Positions 32,375-44,647 are shown, counted from the first letter of the stretch. The stretch: DNA of 64,000 nt from Heterohyrax brucei (GCA_028571685.1 CM053140.1:60890201-60954200), one strand, 5' to 3'. Notes: a model not told the origin generated them from the letters alone. Made by a program: numbers and translations.

Positions 32375-32578
32375 GGTCTCAGGAATCGGGCTGACCTGGG
32401 TTCAAGTGCCAGTCTCCCTCCTTCCTGACCACAGCATCTCACAGGAGTCTGAGAGCTTCTCAGAGCCTCAGGCCTCCCCTGGAAACAGGGTTAATCCAAG
32501 AACCTGTCCCATAGGATTCTGGGGAAGACTACAGGAGATAAGGTCTAGGAAGTGCTTAGCACTGTGTCTGGTCTACAT
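32375..32578 (+). repeat. MIR
   Basis: 'gacctgggttcaagtgcc' and 'gaagtgcttagcactgtgtc'. A reverse MIR-like piece lies just before it at 32130-32225. Confidence 0.62.
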
Positions 32579-32824
32579 TTAAACACTGACTCTTCACCGC
32601 TACCCTGTCCTCTCTCCCACCTTCCTTCCTTCCCTTCCATGCCAGGCATTTATTTCCAGAACCTTGAAGCCCTTCCCAAATCTCTGACCTTTAATTTACT
32701 CTTTGGAATGAGAATATTTTCTATTTCTCTTTCCCAGAGTGAGGCTGGTGGAGATTTTCCCTGGGAGTGTACCTGCCCTGCTAGAGGGGAAATACAGAGA
32801 GCAGTCCTGGATTTTGTGAACTCC

Positions 32825-32998
32825 ATTATAGACTAAATTGTGCCCTCCCTAATATGTGTTGGAATCCTAACCCTTCTGCCTGCAGATGTCATCTAATCTA
32901 ATATAATGTAATCACCTTCCATAATGCAGTATAATGTAAGGTAATCAACCATTTGAGGTTGTACCAGTGGAGGGTGAATCTTAAATCTTCTGAATGAT
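32825..32998 (+). mobile_element. MaLR-like LTR fragment
   Basis: The sequence begins with the 'actaaattgtgccctcc' type opening of these LTRs and continues with 'ttggaatcctaaccc'. Only the first part is preserved; it breaks off before the RTE fragment. Confidence 0.5.
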
Positions 32999-33087
32999 AG
33001 AGAGCAGCATAAAAGGCATAGACAAATGAAAGTGAACAGTACATAGCTTGTCACTAAGATGTACACCCAGAAAAGGACCTTTTGATA

Positions 33088-34375
33088 TTTTGATATTTTT
33101 GTCATTGTTGTTATGAGTCATAGTTATAGTGACCCTGTGTACAACACAACAAAACACTGCCCGGTCCTGCACCATCCTCACAATTGTTGTTAATGCCTGA
33201 GCCCACTTTTGCAGGAACTGTGTCAATCCAGTTCATTGATGGTCTTGCTCTTTTTCACTGACTCTCTACTGTACCAGGCATGATGTCCCTCCAGGGAATG
33301 AGCCTTTCTGACAACACGTCCAAAGTAGGTAAGACATAGTCTTCCCATCCTTGCATACAAGGAGCACTCTGCTTGTACTTCTTCCAGGACAGATTTGCTC
33401 ATTCTTTTGGCAGTCCGTGGTGCATTCAATATTCTTTACCAACACCACAATTCAAAGGCGTTAATTCTTTTTCAGTCTTCTTCATTCACATGCACATGAG
33501 GCAATTGAAAATACCATGGCTTAGGTCAGGTGCACGTTAGTCTTCAAGGTGACATCTTTGCTTTTCAATACATTAAAGAGGTTCCGTTGCAGCAGATTTG
33601 ACCAACGTGGTGCATCTTTTGATTTCTCGACTGCTGCTTCTATGCGTGTTGACTGTGGAGCCAGATAAAATGAAATCTCTGACAACCTCAATCTTTTCTC
33701 CATTTATCATGATGTTGCTTATTGGTCCAGATGTGAGAATTTTTGTTTTCTTGATGCTGAGATACAATCCATAATGAAGGCTGTGGTGTTTGATCTTTAT
33801 CAACAAGCACTTGAAGTCATCTTCACTTCCAGCAAACAAGGCTGTGTCATCTACAGATGGAGGATTGTTAATGACTCTTCCTCCAAACATGATGTCTCAT
33901 TCTTTATCAAAGAGTCCAGCTCATGGGTGATTTGCTCAGCATACAGATTGAATAGATAGGGTGATACAACTCTGGATACAACTCTGACACACACCTTTCC
34001 CGACTTTAGAACTTACAGTGTCCTCTCGTTCTGTTGGAACAACTGCTTCTTGATCCACATACAGATTCCTCAGAGCACAATTAGGTGTTCTGGAATTCCT
34101 ATGTTGGGCAGTGTTATTCATAACTTGTTATGATCCACACAGTCAAATGCCTTTGCTTAGCCAATAAAACATATGTAAACATCTTTCTGATATTTTCTAC
34201 TTTCAGCCAAGATCCATCTGGCATCAGCAATGATATCTTTAGTTCCACATCTTCTGAATCCATCCTAAATTTCTGGCAGTTTCTTGTCAATACACTGCTG
34301 AAGCTGCTTTTGAATGATCTTTGGCAAAATCTTACTCCTGTGTGGTATTAATGATATTGTTCAATGAAGGAAGCT
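33088..34375 (-). mobile_element. RTE-type LINE, 5' truncated, decayed reverse transcriptase
   Basis: About 1.3 kb of antisense RTE LINE, as found throughout elephant DNA. On the minus strand a 105-codon frame (33573-33890) keeps part of the reverse transcriptase, with the YxDD-like catalytic box degraded to SVDDTALFAGSEDD, followed by LYLSIKKTKIL. Frameshifts break the rest. The 3' end at 33088-33240 carries the 'gagcccacttttgcagg' type block. Not functional. Confidence 0.75.
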
Positions 34376-34409
34376 AAGACACCATCATAACAACTGAGGC
34401 TTATTGAGC

Positions 34410-34855
34410 ACTGTTAAGAGTTGAACTGTGCCCCACACACGGATATGTTAGAGTCCTAGCCCTCAGTGACTATGAACTTGACCCTATTTGGAAATAAGGT
34501 CTTTATAGTTGATTGGTTAACATAAGATCACACTGGTGTAGGATGGGCCCTAATGAAATGTGACTAGTGTCCTTATAAGGAGAAAAGCCTCAGAGAGAGA
34601 GACATACACAAGGAAGGGAAGACGGAAGTACGAAGACAGAGCCAGAGGCTGGAGTGATGCTGCCGTAAGCCAACAAGTATCTGCGACTACCAGCAGCTGA
34701 AAGAGACAGAGAGAATCTTGCCCTAGAGCCTGTAGAGGACGGCTGTGCTGACTCCCTGACTTGGAACTTCTGGTCTCCGCTACTGTGAGACACTAAATTT
34801 TTGTTTTAAGACATTTACTAATTTGTGATATTTTGTCTGGTAGCCATACTGTATG
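34410..34855 (+). mobile_element. MaLR-like solo LTR
   Basis: It opens 'gttgaactgtgcccca', then has 'gagtcctagccctcagtgac', 'gtccttataagg' and a terminal 'gtgagacactaaatttttg' region, the standard order for this class of LTR. It is diverged, with no clear duplication. Confidence 0.65.
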
Positions 34856-35006
34856 CTAGGCCACATTTAATCTAGTAAGAGCTCTGTGAAGTTGGTGCCA
34901 GAAGAATAAAACAAGGCACGAAGTAGCTCAGAAACAAGTTTAAGGTCACACAGCAAGCAAGGGCTGAAGCAGAGACAAAACTCATCTCTCTCTAACCCGA
35001 GAAATA

Positions 35007-35213
35007 GGCTTTCAACTGGGAGCAATGTTGCCCCCTAAAGGACATATGATAGTGTCTGGAAACAGTTTGATTGTCACTGCTCAGGAGTGCTACTGGAATA
35101 GAGGCCAGAAATGCTGCAAACCATCCTATAATGTACAGGACATCCCTACTCCAAAACAAAAAAGGAACTATCCAGGCCAAATGTCATTAGTGCTAAGGCT
35201 AAGCAACCTGCTC
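35007..35213 (+). mobile_element. MER20-like hAT-Charlie nonautonomous DNA transposon
   Basis: 'tttcaactgggagcaatgttg', 'gtgtctggaaacagtttg', 'aggagtgctactgg', 'ggacatcccta' and 'ccaaatgtcattagtgc' follow the MER20 consensus as I know it, in the right order and length (~210 bp). Confidence 0.75.
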
Positions 35214-35582
35214 TAAACTTCAAGGCTCAGAAACCTACTGGTGAACTGAAGAAGTAGAGTATGAGCAGAGGAAGAACATTCCAGGCAGACACGACAGCAA
35301 AAACAAAGGTACAAGGAACACGCTGGGCATCTTTGAAGGGTCATTTGGTAAGGTTGAAGCCAAAGATTTAGATCCTGGAGCAAGAGAGGATGAGAATGGC
35401 TGGAGAGGGAGACTAGGTCTACGTCAGCAGGGACGGTTTAGTTGTAAGCGACAGAAAATCCAGCTCATCAAAGGAAATGTATTGACTCATCGTATAGGCT
35501 GTGCGAAGGTGGGGAAGGGTGGGTGGGGAGGGGGGCTAATCCCTGCTGACTGTAAGAAAAGAAAAAGAGCGTTCACATGAAT

Positions 35583-35828
35583 GAGCACATACCAAGGGCT
35601 TACTACCTACCAGACACTGTTCTAAGCTTCTACGTGGATTGTCTCATTTATCCTCACAGCAACCCAATGAGGTAGATGATATTATTTCCAGTTTACAGGA
35701 GAAAGCAAGGATCAGAGGGGTTAGGTAACTTGCCCGGAGTCATGCAGCTAGTAGGTGGCAGAGACCTGACTTGAACTTCAGCCGCCTGACCCCAAGCCTG
35801 GGTCTTAAGTACTGTACTGCACCAACCT
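35583..35828 (-). repeat. MIR, nearly full length
   Basis: Runs from 'tgagcacataccaagggc' through 'ctcatttatcctcacagc' and 'gtaacttgcccggagtc' to 'gtcttaagtactgtac'. Confidence 0.82.
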
Positions 35829-36589
35829 CCTATGCCACCTCCAGATCTGATCATGGGTGGCCTGGACTGCTGAGCTGTGTGGCTCCCTTCAGCAGGAAAC
35901 GAGGAATCCTCAAGTGTTCCTAATGAGCGGTGTGACAGAGCTGTGCTTTTAAGATGTCGTGAAATAGGCCTGTGGGGTGGAAGGACTCGGCAGTGTCCAG
36001 GGAGGAGCCAGTGACAGCTGACTTGGGCAGGACAGTGGGGGGGGGGCCGGGGGGACATTGGGGTGTTCTTTGAAATGTCTCTGGCTGCTTGCCTTATACT
36101 GATGGAGCAAGTGGTGAGTGCAGGGAGGACGGAGTGATGACTGACTAAGAGGTTCTGAAGTTACCTCTAGATTTATATCATTTTCTGGGTCATCTCCCTC
36201 AACCCTGGCAGAGAGAAACCGGGCATGCCAGCCTTCCATCTGCTCATACCTTGAGGGGGAAGGGGAAGCCCGGCTGTGGGGAGGGCAGTGGCATTTCTTT
36301 TCCATGGCCAGCTGGGAGGCAGCAGGCCATCGCTCTTCCTCATTGCTGTCTATCTAGAGCTCTATGCCCACCTGCAGGCTCAGATCCTCAGGGATCGACG
36401 AGGGCCATTGGCCAATTCTTCTCTTTCTACCTCGGGCCTCCACATAGATTACAATAGATGCTATCAGCTGTGACTCAGTGGTGACCTCCTCCACAACAGA
36501 ACCCAAAGTTGTCACGTACTGGATCGTCCTTGCAGTCCCAAGGCAGGGCCGTCCCTGCGGCTGCGGTGTCACCCCCCTCACCTATGTAC

Positions 36590-36665
36590 TTCCTCACCCT
36601 CCTTGGCTCTCTACTTCACCAAACACAATGTCCACCTCCAGTGACTGACCTCTCCAAATGCCGTA
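36590..36665 (-). mobile_element. Short RTE-type LINE fragment
   Basis: 'ctctacttcaccaaacacaatgtcc' followed by 'tccaaatgccgtacctg' matches the RTE 3' region. It abuts an afrotherian SINE. Confidence 0.4.
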
Positions 36666-36674
36666 CCTGAAACA

Positions 36675-36860
36675 AGTCTGTTTTATTCCGTTGCGATCCA
36701 TAGGGTTTTCATTGGCTAGTTTTAAGAAGTAGAGCACCAGGCCTTTCTTTCTAGTCTGTCTTACTCTGAAAGCTCCTCCAAACCCTGTCCACCATGGGCG
36801 ATCCCATTCGTATTTGAAATATTGCTGTCATAGTTTCCGAGCAGCACACAAGCCACAGGC
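36675..36860 (-). mobile_element. Afrotherian SINE, antisense, tRNA-Gly-type body
   Basis: 'tagggttttcattggctag' and 'caggcctttctttctagtc', the reverse complement of the body seen in the 43240 SINE. Confidence 0.6.
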
Positions 36861-37269
36861 TGACAGACGGTAGCTTCTGTCTCAAAGAGGGTCAAATGAC
36901 CAACTCTGCTTATTGATGGATTCAGCTGTCTTTTTGCACAGTGTATTGCCTCACACAAAAATCCACCAATGGATTCCACCGCCATCCCTCCACCTGCAGG
37001 TGGAGGCTGGCTGGCAATCCAGGTCAGATTCAAGGCTCCACCTGACCCTCAGCTTCATAACTGACCTGCTCCGTGAACCACGGAGAGAGGGAGAGCAGAG
37101 ACCAGGTGCTCCTGCACCATCCCAGCCCCTCCGCCTCTAGCCCAGGCACCTGGATACTTCCCTGCTCCCAATCCTAAAAGCATCTCAACTACTAGTCCAT
37201 TTAGAGCTCTTTCTTTTTAAAAACATGGTTTGTCCATTAATTCTTTGAACTAATCTTTCCTTTGTGCCT

Positions 37270-39592
37270 TTAGTTTTTTTTTTTTAATTGTGATTAAGTG
37301 AAAGTTTATAATCTACGTCAATTTGCCATACAAAATTCCGAGCCCCCACCTCCCTGCCACTCTATCTGCTCTCCTTACCCTGTGACAGTGCACTCTTCTT
37401 TTCCACTCTTCCAGTATCTACTCAACCAACATTTGTCCCCTCTGCATCCTCTCCTCTCCCCTCTCAAAAAATACCAGTAGAATAGCCTCCTATATATATG
37501 TTAAGCCATAAAGTACACACACCACCTGCATCACTCTGTGTCCCCAAGTCCAGTTCATTCTTTGTCTGAAGTATCGGCTTCAGTACCGGTTTCAGCCCTG
37601 GGCTAGCAGCAAGTCCAGAAGCCATGTTCCCAGGGCACCCTCAAGGTTGTCCAACCATCAAGTCTGGTCTTTTCACAGATCTCGATCTGCATACTCCTTT
37701 CTCTCGTGCTCTGTCAGGGGCTCTACATTGTGTTTCCTGTCACGACTGTCTTTGGTGGTAGCCAGGCACCATTTAATTGCCCTGTTCTCACGCTGATGCA
37801 GCCTCCCAGTCATATGCATACTTCTGTCTCCTGGGCTCATTTTTCCTTGCGTCTTTGATCTTCTTAGTTTTCATCTGTTTCAGGTGTGTTGGGACCAGTT
37901 GACATTACTTAGATGGCAGCTTATTGGCTTTTAAAACCCCAAGCACCACTCATTAATATGGGATGCAGAGATGGTGCCGTCACCACAAAAGGTAGCCATG
38001 ATGGGGGACACAATGTAGAGTTCCTGACATAGCACAAGAAAAAGAGGTGTGCAGTTTAAGAACTCTACTAAAAGACCAGAATTGCTGGTCTGACAGCCTA
38101 GAGGATCCCCTGGGAACATGGCCCCTTGACTTGCTGCTAGCCCTGACCTGAAAATAGTACTGAAGTCAATTCTTCAGACAAGAATGGACTGGACTCAGGG
38201 ACACAGTGTCAGCATGTGGTGTATGTAATTTATAGTTTTATACACTGATAGGAGGCTGTCCATCTGGTTTCTTTCTAGATAGGAGAGAAGGGGACAGGTG
38301 TTCATTCAGAAGATACTAGAAGAATGAAAAGGAGGAGTGTGTTGTCATAAAGTCAGGAGAGTAGACGGAGTTACAGATAGGTGAGCATGCAAAATTGATT
38401 TGCACTGTAGACTTTCACTTAAACACAATTATATATATATACATACAAAACATCTTAGACCGATATTAAAGCCTTAAAAAAATTGGATGCAGAATACTCT
38501 CTTAGAAAAAGGCTAGTTATCCCAGTTGACCTCAATGTCCCCCGAAAATTGGGTCCCTAGACTCCTGTCCAGCTACTCTGTCCCTTGAAATGTTGGGTTA
38601 AATTTAGAAAACCTTTTATCTTATGGTGTAGCCCAGTTACGCTGACCTGGATCTACTTCATGCTGTCACTCTTTTCACCTAACTGAATAAACCTCTCCCT
38701 CCCTCCCCACCCTTGTAGCCATCAAACAGTCTTTTCTTCTGTACATAGTCCATTTTTAAGTCCTCATAGCAGAGGTCTCATACAATATTTGTCCTTATGC
38801 TGCTGGCTAACTTCACTCAGCATAACATCTTCCAGTTGAAACCAGGTTATGATATGCTTCCTAAAATCATCATTGTTCTTATCATTGTATAGTGTTCCAT
38901 TGTGTGTATGTACCATGGTTTCTTTCTCTGTTCATCTATTGATGGACACCTAGATTCATTCCATCATTTTGCTATTGTGGGCGGTGTAACAATAAACATT
39001 CTTGTGCATGTATCTGTTCATATGACTGCTCTTATTTCTGTAGGATATATTTCAAGCAGTGGGACTGCTGGATCATATGATATTTCTATTTCTAGCTTTT
39101 TAAGGAAGTGCCAAATTGCTTTCCAAGGAGGTTGTACCATTTTACATTCCCACTAGCAGTGTAGAAGAGTTCCAGTCTCTCCACAGCCTCTCCAACATTT
39201 GACGTTTTTGTGTTTTTTGATTAGTACCTACCTTGTTGGGATAAGATGCTATCTCACTGTAGTTTTGATTTGGATTTCTCTAATGATTAATGATTGAGAA
39301 CATTTCTGAACGTCTTTTGGCTAGCTGAATGTCTTCTTTGCTGAAGTGTCTGTCCATGTCCTTTGCCTGTTGTTTAGTTGGGTTGTCTTGTTCTGGTTGA
39401 TATTGTGCAGTACCTTGTAGATTATGGAAATTAGATGTGAACCTGAAACACAGTTGCCAAACATTTTTTTGCATTCTATAAGCAGTCTTTCAAATCTCTT
39501 GATAAAGTCTTTGGATGAACATAAGTGTTTGATTTAGTAGTTCCTATTTATCTATTTTCTCTCTGCCATTCACAGCTCTTTTGAAGAACTGG
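37270..39592 (-). mobile_element. Antisense L1, 5' truncated, with a nested L1 piece
   Basis: It starts with a T-run at 37276-37286, continues through L1 3' UTR, is interrupted at 37971-38484, and resumes to antisense ORF2 sequence around 38780-39590 ('ccattttgctattgtgg', 'ctgctggatcatatgat'). It carries no long intact frame. Confidence 0.8.
37971..38484 (+). mobile_element. Nested sense-oriented L1 3' end inside the antisense L1
   Basis: About 510 bp of L1 3' UTR in opposite orientation to its host, ending in an A-run, flanked by GGATGCAGA at 37961-37969 and 38485-38493. Together with 37500-37760 it forms an imperfect inverted repeat of roughly 450 bp. Confidence 0.75.
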
Positions 39593-40571
39593 ATGCTGCT
39601 CCACCAAGGTTCCATACATTCATTTTGTCATTCATTCATTCACTGAATACTGAAAGAGACTTAATGCTGTGTACGATACCCCAAGGAACACAGTAACAAG
39701 ACAGGTCAAGTCCCGGCCCTCCTGTGGCTCTTGGTCCAGCTTTGCTCACAAAGGACTCAACATGCCCCACCAAGGCCCCTTCCCATCCCCTCTGAGCCTG
39801 TCCCTCTTCCTATGCCCCTATCTCCTTAAAGTTCCACCACTTCCCTAGGCCCCCAGCTCCAAACCCTTCCTTCTTCCCTCTCCCTTAACCTCCCTTGAAA
39901 TCAACCACCAAGACCTGCTGCTCTAAATTTTGAGTTCCCCTGAAAGTCACACCTTCCCTTTTGGCTATAGCTCTGTCCTGATCCTGATTCATCTGACCAC
40001 CTTTCTCTTAGACTCTCCCTGTGGGGCCAGAGGGAACATTTTCATGCAAATCTGAATTCGTTACCCACCCAGTGCACTATGGATCATTCACAACACCCTG
40101 CCCCCAATCTGGAACAAAGACCAGCTTCCATTCATTTCTCCAGGTTCACCTCTTGCCTCTCCCCCAGAATAGAAGTCACTGTCAAGACCAAGAGCAGCTG
40201 GCTGCTGCCTGGGAAAGGAGCCTAGTCACAGAGAGAAGCACTCTTACAGTTTCTGCACAACTAAATAGGATCCTATACATCAGCCTCCTGTGTGCTCATA
40301 AGCTGCCACAGCTGTGTTTCCTTAATCATTGGCTCAGAATCCTCTCCAGACCCAGGCTGGTAGCCCCCTTCCCAAATGCACCTGAGTCCCTGTCCCAGAG
40401 TCTCCATCCAGGCCTCATATGGATTTGGCTACCACACTCTAGGAAGGGACATTGACCACTGCCCTGCCCGGGCCAACTGAGCTGGTTGGAAAGTCCTTTC
40501 TGCTGAGCTAGACTGTGTCCCCCGGAGGTTCCTCTTGAAGGCCCTAGCTCTGCAGCTGTGAGCAATACAGA
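39593..40571. other. Mostly single-copy C-rich DNA
   Basis: A 144-codon plus frame (40021-40455) opens here but has no recognisable domain, and its reverse strand is also open. I do not call it a gene. Confidence 0.4.
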
Positions 40572-41013
40572 TGTCGTGAATTGAATTGTGTCCCCCACCC
40601 CCTCATGTATATGTTGATTTGACACGGCTGGGAGTCCCAATATGGTGCCATTCCTCCCATGTGTTGTGAATCCTGCCTCTGTGATATGGACAATGGAGAA
40701 TGGGCTGCAGTTGTGTTGGCGAGGCACGACTCAAGTTACCTACTGCGGGATATAAGGGAGAGAAGCAAGCATAGAGAGTTGGGAACCTCACACCACCAAA
40801 AAACCAGCACCAAGAGCACAGCACATCCTTTGGACTTGAGATTCCTGTACCAAGATGCTCTTGCCAGATTTTTGGACTCAGCCTACAAGACTGTGATAAA
40901 TTCTCTTGCTGAATGGATTTCTGGCTTACCAGACAGGGACAAAAAAAGTTCTTTTTCATGATGATTTCCACTCATGGTATTTTCTGTTACATCAGTACCA
41001 GGTGACTAAGACA
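40572..41013 (+). mobile_element. MaLR-like solo LTR
   Basis: It runs from TGTCGTGAATTGAATTGTG to GGTGACTAAGACA. Its interior shares the 'tgcagttgtgttggcg' and 'gggatataagggag' blocks with the 28282 LTR. Confidence 0.7.
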
Positions 41014-41064
41014 GCAGTACAAGTGGAGCTACCCACCTGACAGCTACATCTAGGTAACATCAAC

Positions 41065-41270
41065 TACATCAAAGCAGCACCAGTAACAATCGCTAACACT
41101 TCTCAGGTGCTCTTTGCCTGCTAGAGGAGTTCACTGAGATCAGCTCACTGAACCTGAAAACAGCCTGGGAGGGAGGAGTTACTATTGTCCCATTGTGCAG
41201 GTAAGGAAACTGAGACTAGTAGAGGCAAAGGGGTTTGCTGAGGCCATGCAGCATTTGAGTGAGTGTTCAG
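41065..41270 (-). repeat. MIR
   Basis: 'actattgtcccattgtgc' and 'aggaaactgagactagtag'. Confidence 0.6.
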
Positions 41271-41302
41271 TAAAGAGCAACTGGTGTTGCCTCTTCTCAT
41301 TC

Positions 41303-41338
41303 CTGCTACCCTGGATCCTGCTACCCTGGATCCTGCTA
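41303..41338. repeat. 15-bp tandem pair
   Basis: 'ctaccctggatcctg' occurs twice in a row, followed by a partial third copy. Confidence 0.7.
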
Positions 41339-42184
41339 ACTTGCTGCTGGGGTCACTCTCTTAATTGTCTTAAAATCCTAGAGTGGTCCTGGGGGCCTTA
41401 GCTCACCTGTGCTAGGCCAGGGGAGGTTGTTAGGTGTGCTAAGCACAGATTATGTGGCCCTGAGTGAATAGAGTTTGGTGTTTCACAGCCTCATTTCTGT
41501 CTCATGAGGGCATCTGATGAGTCCCTTCCAGTCTCCCAAATTTCTCCCCAAGGAACCCAACTTCCTGCCTGGAGTCAGAGCCTCCACAACCTGGCAGTGT
41601 GGGGATGACTGACAGAGTCAGTGCAAGGGAGATTCCATTTTGTCACCTCCACAGGGACCCTGGGGCTCAGCCACTCCAGTCACTACATTTTCCCTCTTGT
41701 TCCTCCAACCTCCCCTATACCCTGTCCATGTGTCACAGCTCCTGAGTTCTTGTTGCTCTTGGAGATTTCATTTGAGCCAGGCCATTTCCAGTGGCCAAGG
41801 GAGGCCCGCAATCTCAGCACTGAGCTCCCTCTGTGTGATTTTGGGGGACAGATGGGTTCCCAAGACAGATTCAAGGTTCAGGGCCTTCAGCCCTTCCAGG
41901 AATACATGTCAGCACACCATGCTGAAAAGCTGTGCCATCCTCAGCCTGACCTCTTCTAGCCAGGTCCCTGCCCAGATGTGGAGAAGATTCCAGGAGACCT
42001 GCCTAACAGCAGGATCCAAACTGTCCAGCCCAAATGCCTCTGAAGACTCTTTTGTGTCTGGTTCTACAAGAAAAAAATTCTCAGTAGGTCTCTGAAAGCC
42101 TTACCCAGCCAGAGCTCAGCCTCTTTCCTAGCTTTGTGGCACTCCACCCTGCCCTCATTTTATGTTTCAGCAGCACACAGCTTC
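41339..42184. other. Mostly single-copy DNA
   Basis: Two overlapping plus frames of 112 and 151 codons (41621-41959, 41640-42095) show low-complexity S/P-rich translations and no domain. Not called. Confidence 0.4.
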
Positions 42185-42490
42185 ATTTAGTCTCATTGTA
42201 TTGCTACACTGAACTCTTGCACCTTATACCCAGAATGCTCCTGTGTCTTCCTTTAACAGATAAAATCCTGCTTATTCAGAATTGAGCTAAATTACCACCT
42301 CCTTGACTGCTCTACACTATTACCATGTACCTTTAGAGAACCTGATAAGGCTGGAATTTTGCTTATTGTTATTATTTTGGTGTTATCCACTTTCATATGA
42401 ATCTCCAGGAGGTCAGGAACTACATCTGATTTGACTCACAGTTGTATCCCTAGCACCCGATACAGTGTCAGATATGGTCCAGGGAATGTT
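42185..42490 (+). repeat. L2 LINE 3' region
   Basis: 'cccagaatgctcctgtgtc', 'gctaaattaccacctccttg', 'ccaggaggtcaggaactac' and 'tatccctagcacccga' are L2 3' blocks. Confidence 0.6.
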
Positions 42491-43009
42491 ATGAATCATC
42501 AGAGATGGGTATGAATAAGGTACCATTAGTATGAACAAGGTACCCGCGCTGTTGGCACAATGGTCTACAACTCGATAGCCACATGGGGCCCATGCCCACT
42601 ATTGAAGCCAGCCTTGTTCTGCCTCCTCTGTATGTGAGGAGAGATTGTTTCACCCAATCCCCTTGTGTGAGTCACATCTTTTGTTGGTGACCTCAAACCT
42701 TGACTCTACGTTAACTAAACTCTCCCAACTTTCAGTTGGGTCCACAGGGTTGAAACACCCCGAAGCTAAACATTCAGAAGCAGAAAGCCAAGTTAAGGCC
42801 AGAAAAGAACACGAGTGTCATGGCTGAAAAAGTTCACAGCAGAAAGGGGGCCCCAGGGACACAGGCAAGGTGAAAGAAACAAAATGGACCTATCTCCTTC
42901 CCGCTCCCACTACCAGCCCCACCCCTATTCCCAGAAACAGTCCCTTTATCTACATTCCTGGCTATAGCAGAGCCTCCCTATTGCCCCATAATAAATGTTC
43001 ATCTTCCTT

Positions 43010-43205
43010 CAGTAAAATGGGTTGCAGTAGAATAAATTCCAACTCACAGCAACCCCACATATGCCAGAATAATGTTCTGCAGGGTTTTTAATGACTGATT
43101 TTTCAGAAGTAGCTCACCAGGCCTTTCTTCTGAGATCTTCATGACAGACTTGAACTGCCAACCTTTCAATTAGTGGCTGAGCACAGAAACCACTGACACC
43201 ACTTA
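43010..43205 (-). mobile_element. Afrotherian SINE, antisense, variant with 'ggcctttcttctgag'
   Basis: Reverse-complement SINE with 'cagggtttttaatgactgat' and 'caccaggcctttcttctgag', a second subfamily also seen at 58250 and 59155. Confidence 0.6.
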
Positions 43206-43239
43206 GGGATCTCTTCTTTGGTAATAGAACTTCAAAATT

Positions 43240-43600
43240 CAGCTGATGGTTCAGTGGCAGAATTCTCCCCTTCTGCGCTGGAGGCTCAGGTTTAATTCCT
43301 AGGCAATACATTTCCTGTACCACTTTTACTCATCTGTCGGGGAAAGACTTGTGTATTATTGTGATGCTGCGCTGGTTTCAGCAGAGTGTCTAGACTAAGA
43401 CAGACTAGGAAGATAAGTGTAATTCCAAAACTCAGCCTACTTCCCCAAATCAGCCAGTTGAAAACCCTGTTGATCACAATGGTCCAATTTACAGCCAATC
43501 ATGGAGAAGGCACAGGACCAAGCAGTGTTTCACACCACTGTACATGAGATCCCCTCTAGTCAGAGGTCACCTTGAGTCAGGGACCAACTCAACAGCAGTT
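43240..43600 (+). mobile_element. tRNA-Gly-derived afrotherian SINE, full length
   Basis: The head 'tggttcagtggcagaattct' closely follows the 5' half of tRNA-Gly (box A region). It continues through 'cgctggaggctcaggtttaat' (box B-like) into a long body, 'gactaagacagactaggaag', and ends with the AfroSINE-type tail 'cttgagtcagggaccaactc'. The tRNA part has mismatches and no mature tRNA fold, so it is not a tRNA gene. Confidence 0.72.
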
Positions 43601-43961
43601 AACAGAAAGAACAACATGGGTCCAAACAATAAAAGACTACACTTCCAGTTCCCTCTGCTGCAAGGTATGCTTGCACATCTAAGTCCTGTCAACAACATGT
43701 GAGCAGAAGTCATGTATGTGCATGTGTATATGTGCATTGATTGTGTGTGCATACGCACCCGCACAACTTTTAGGTCATGTCCTTGAAAGGAGGGGCCCCC
43801 ATGTGCTGTTTCTCCTTCTTTCTGACAGAAAGTTGGATGTGGAAGTGAAGCACATTTAATTAAGGGAAAGGGAATCCGTACCTCAAGAATGGTGGAGCAA
43901 CACGGAACCGTCACATGGGCCCTAGATGACTACCACTAAAGAGCTTACGTAAAGAGAAGCC

Positions 43962-44012
43962 AGCCAAGCCAAGTGTCATAGAGTCAGATCCGACTCATGG
44001 CGACCCTAGAGA
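43962..44012 (-). mobile_element. AfroSINE tail piece, antisense
   Basis: Only the 3' ~50 bp of the SINE is present ('gagtcagatccgactcatgg'). Confidence 0.55.
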
Positions 44013-44134
44013 CTTCAATATCGTCTAAGCCACTGATATACTGAGACTTATTAATGATATATTCATAATGTTGTAACTAAGGCAGTTACCACTTCCCAAA
44101 GTAGTTGAACTCCTCAGGAAAACTATGCAAATAT

Positions 44135-44640
44135 TCTACGTCTCAGTTACCTATTGTTGCACAGAGCCCTGGTGACCAGCAGTTAAGAGCTCAGCTGCTA
44201 ACCAAAAGGTCAGCAGTTCAAATCCACCAGCTACTGTTTGTAAACTCCATGGAGCAATTCAGCTCTCTCTTATAGGGTCTCCATACGTCAGAATCAACTC
44301 CATCACAATGAGTTTGGATATTATTACATGATAAACCATCCCCAAACTCAGTGGCTTAAAGAGCCTTTCATTCACGTTTTTGAGGGTCTGCAGTTTAGGC
44401 TGGGCTCAGCTAGGCTGTCCTCTAGCCTTGGCTGAGTTCCTTCATGTGCTTGTAGTCAGCTGCAGGGGAGCTAAGCATCTTTGCTTCCGGGGGAAGTCTG
44501 GGGACTGGCTGGCTACAGACTGGGAGGACTCGATCCAAAGGCCTCTCGTCCTCCAGCAGGCTAGCCTAGGAGTGTTATCAGTGTTGAGGAAAGGCTACAG
44601 GAGGCAGCAAACATCCAGAAGGGCTTTCAAGCCCCAGGCT
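44135..44640 (-). repeat. Old interspersed repeat split by an AfroSINE
   Basis: 'cagttacctattgttgcaca', then after the SINE 'aactcagtggcttaaagag' and 'ggctgggctcagctaggc', a combination familiar from many placental genomes. I do not assign the family with certainty; an MLT1-like LTR is possible. Confidence 0.45.
44163..44328 (+). mobile_element. AfroSINE
   Basis: 'gagccctggtgaccagcag' to 'gtcagaatcaactccatcac'. It interrupts an older repeat (44135-44640). Confidence 0.8.
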
Positions 44641-44647
44641 GAGTACT

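Noticed and set aside
37276-38494. CRISPR-like or satellite structure
   Set aside because: The inverted similarity is explained by two nested L1 3' ends with a target-site duplication.
43245-43320. Possible tRNA-Gly gene
   Set aside because: Only the 5' half resembles tRNA-Gly; it is the head of a SINE and continues into SINE body without a terminator.
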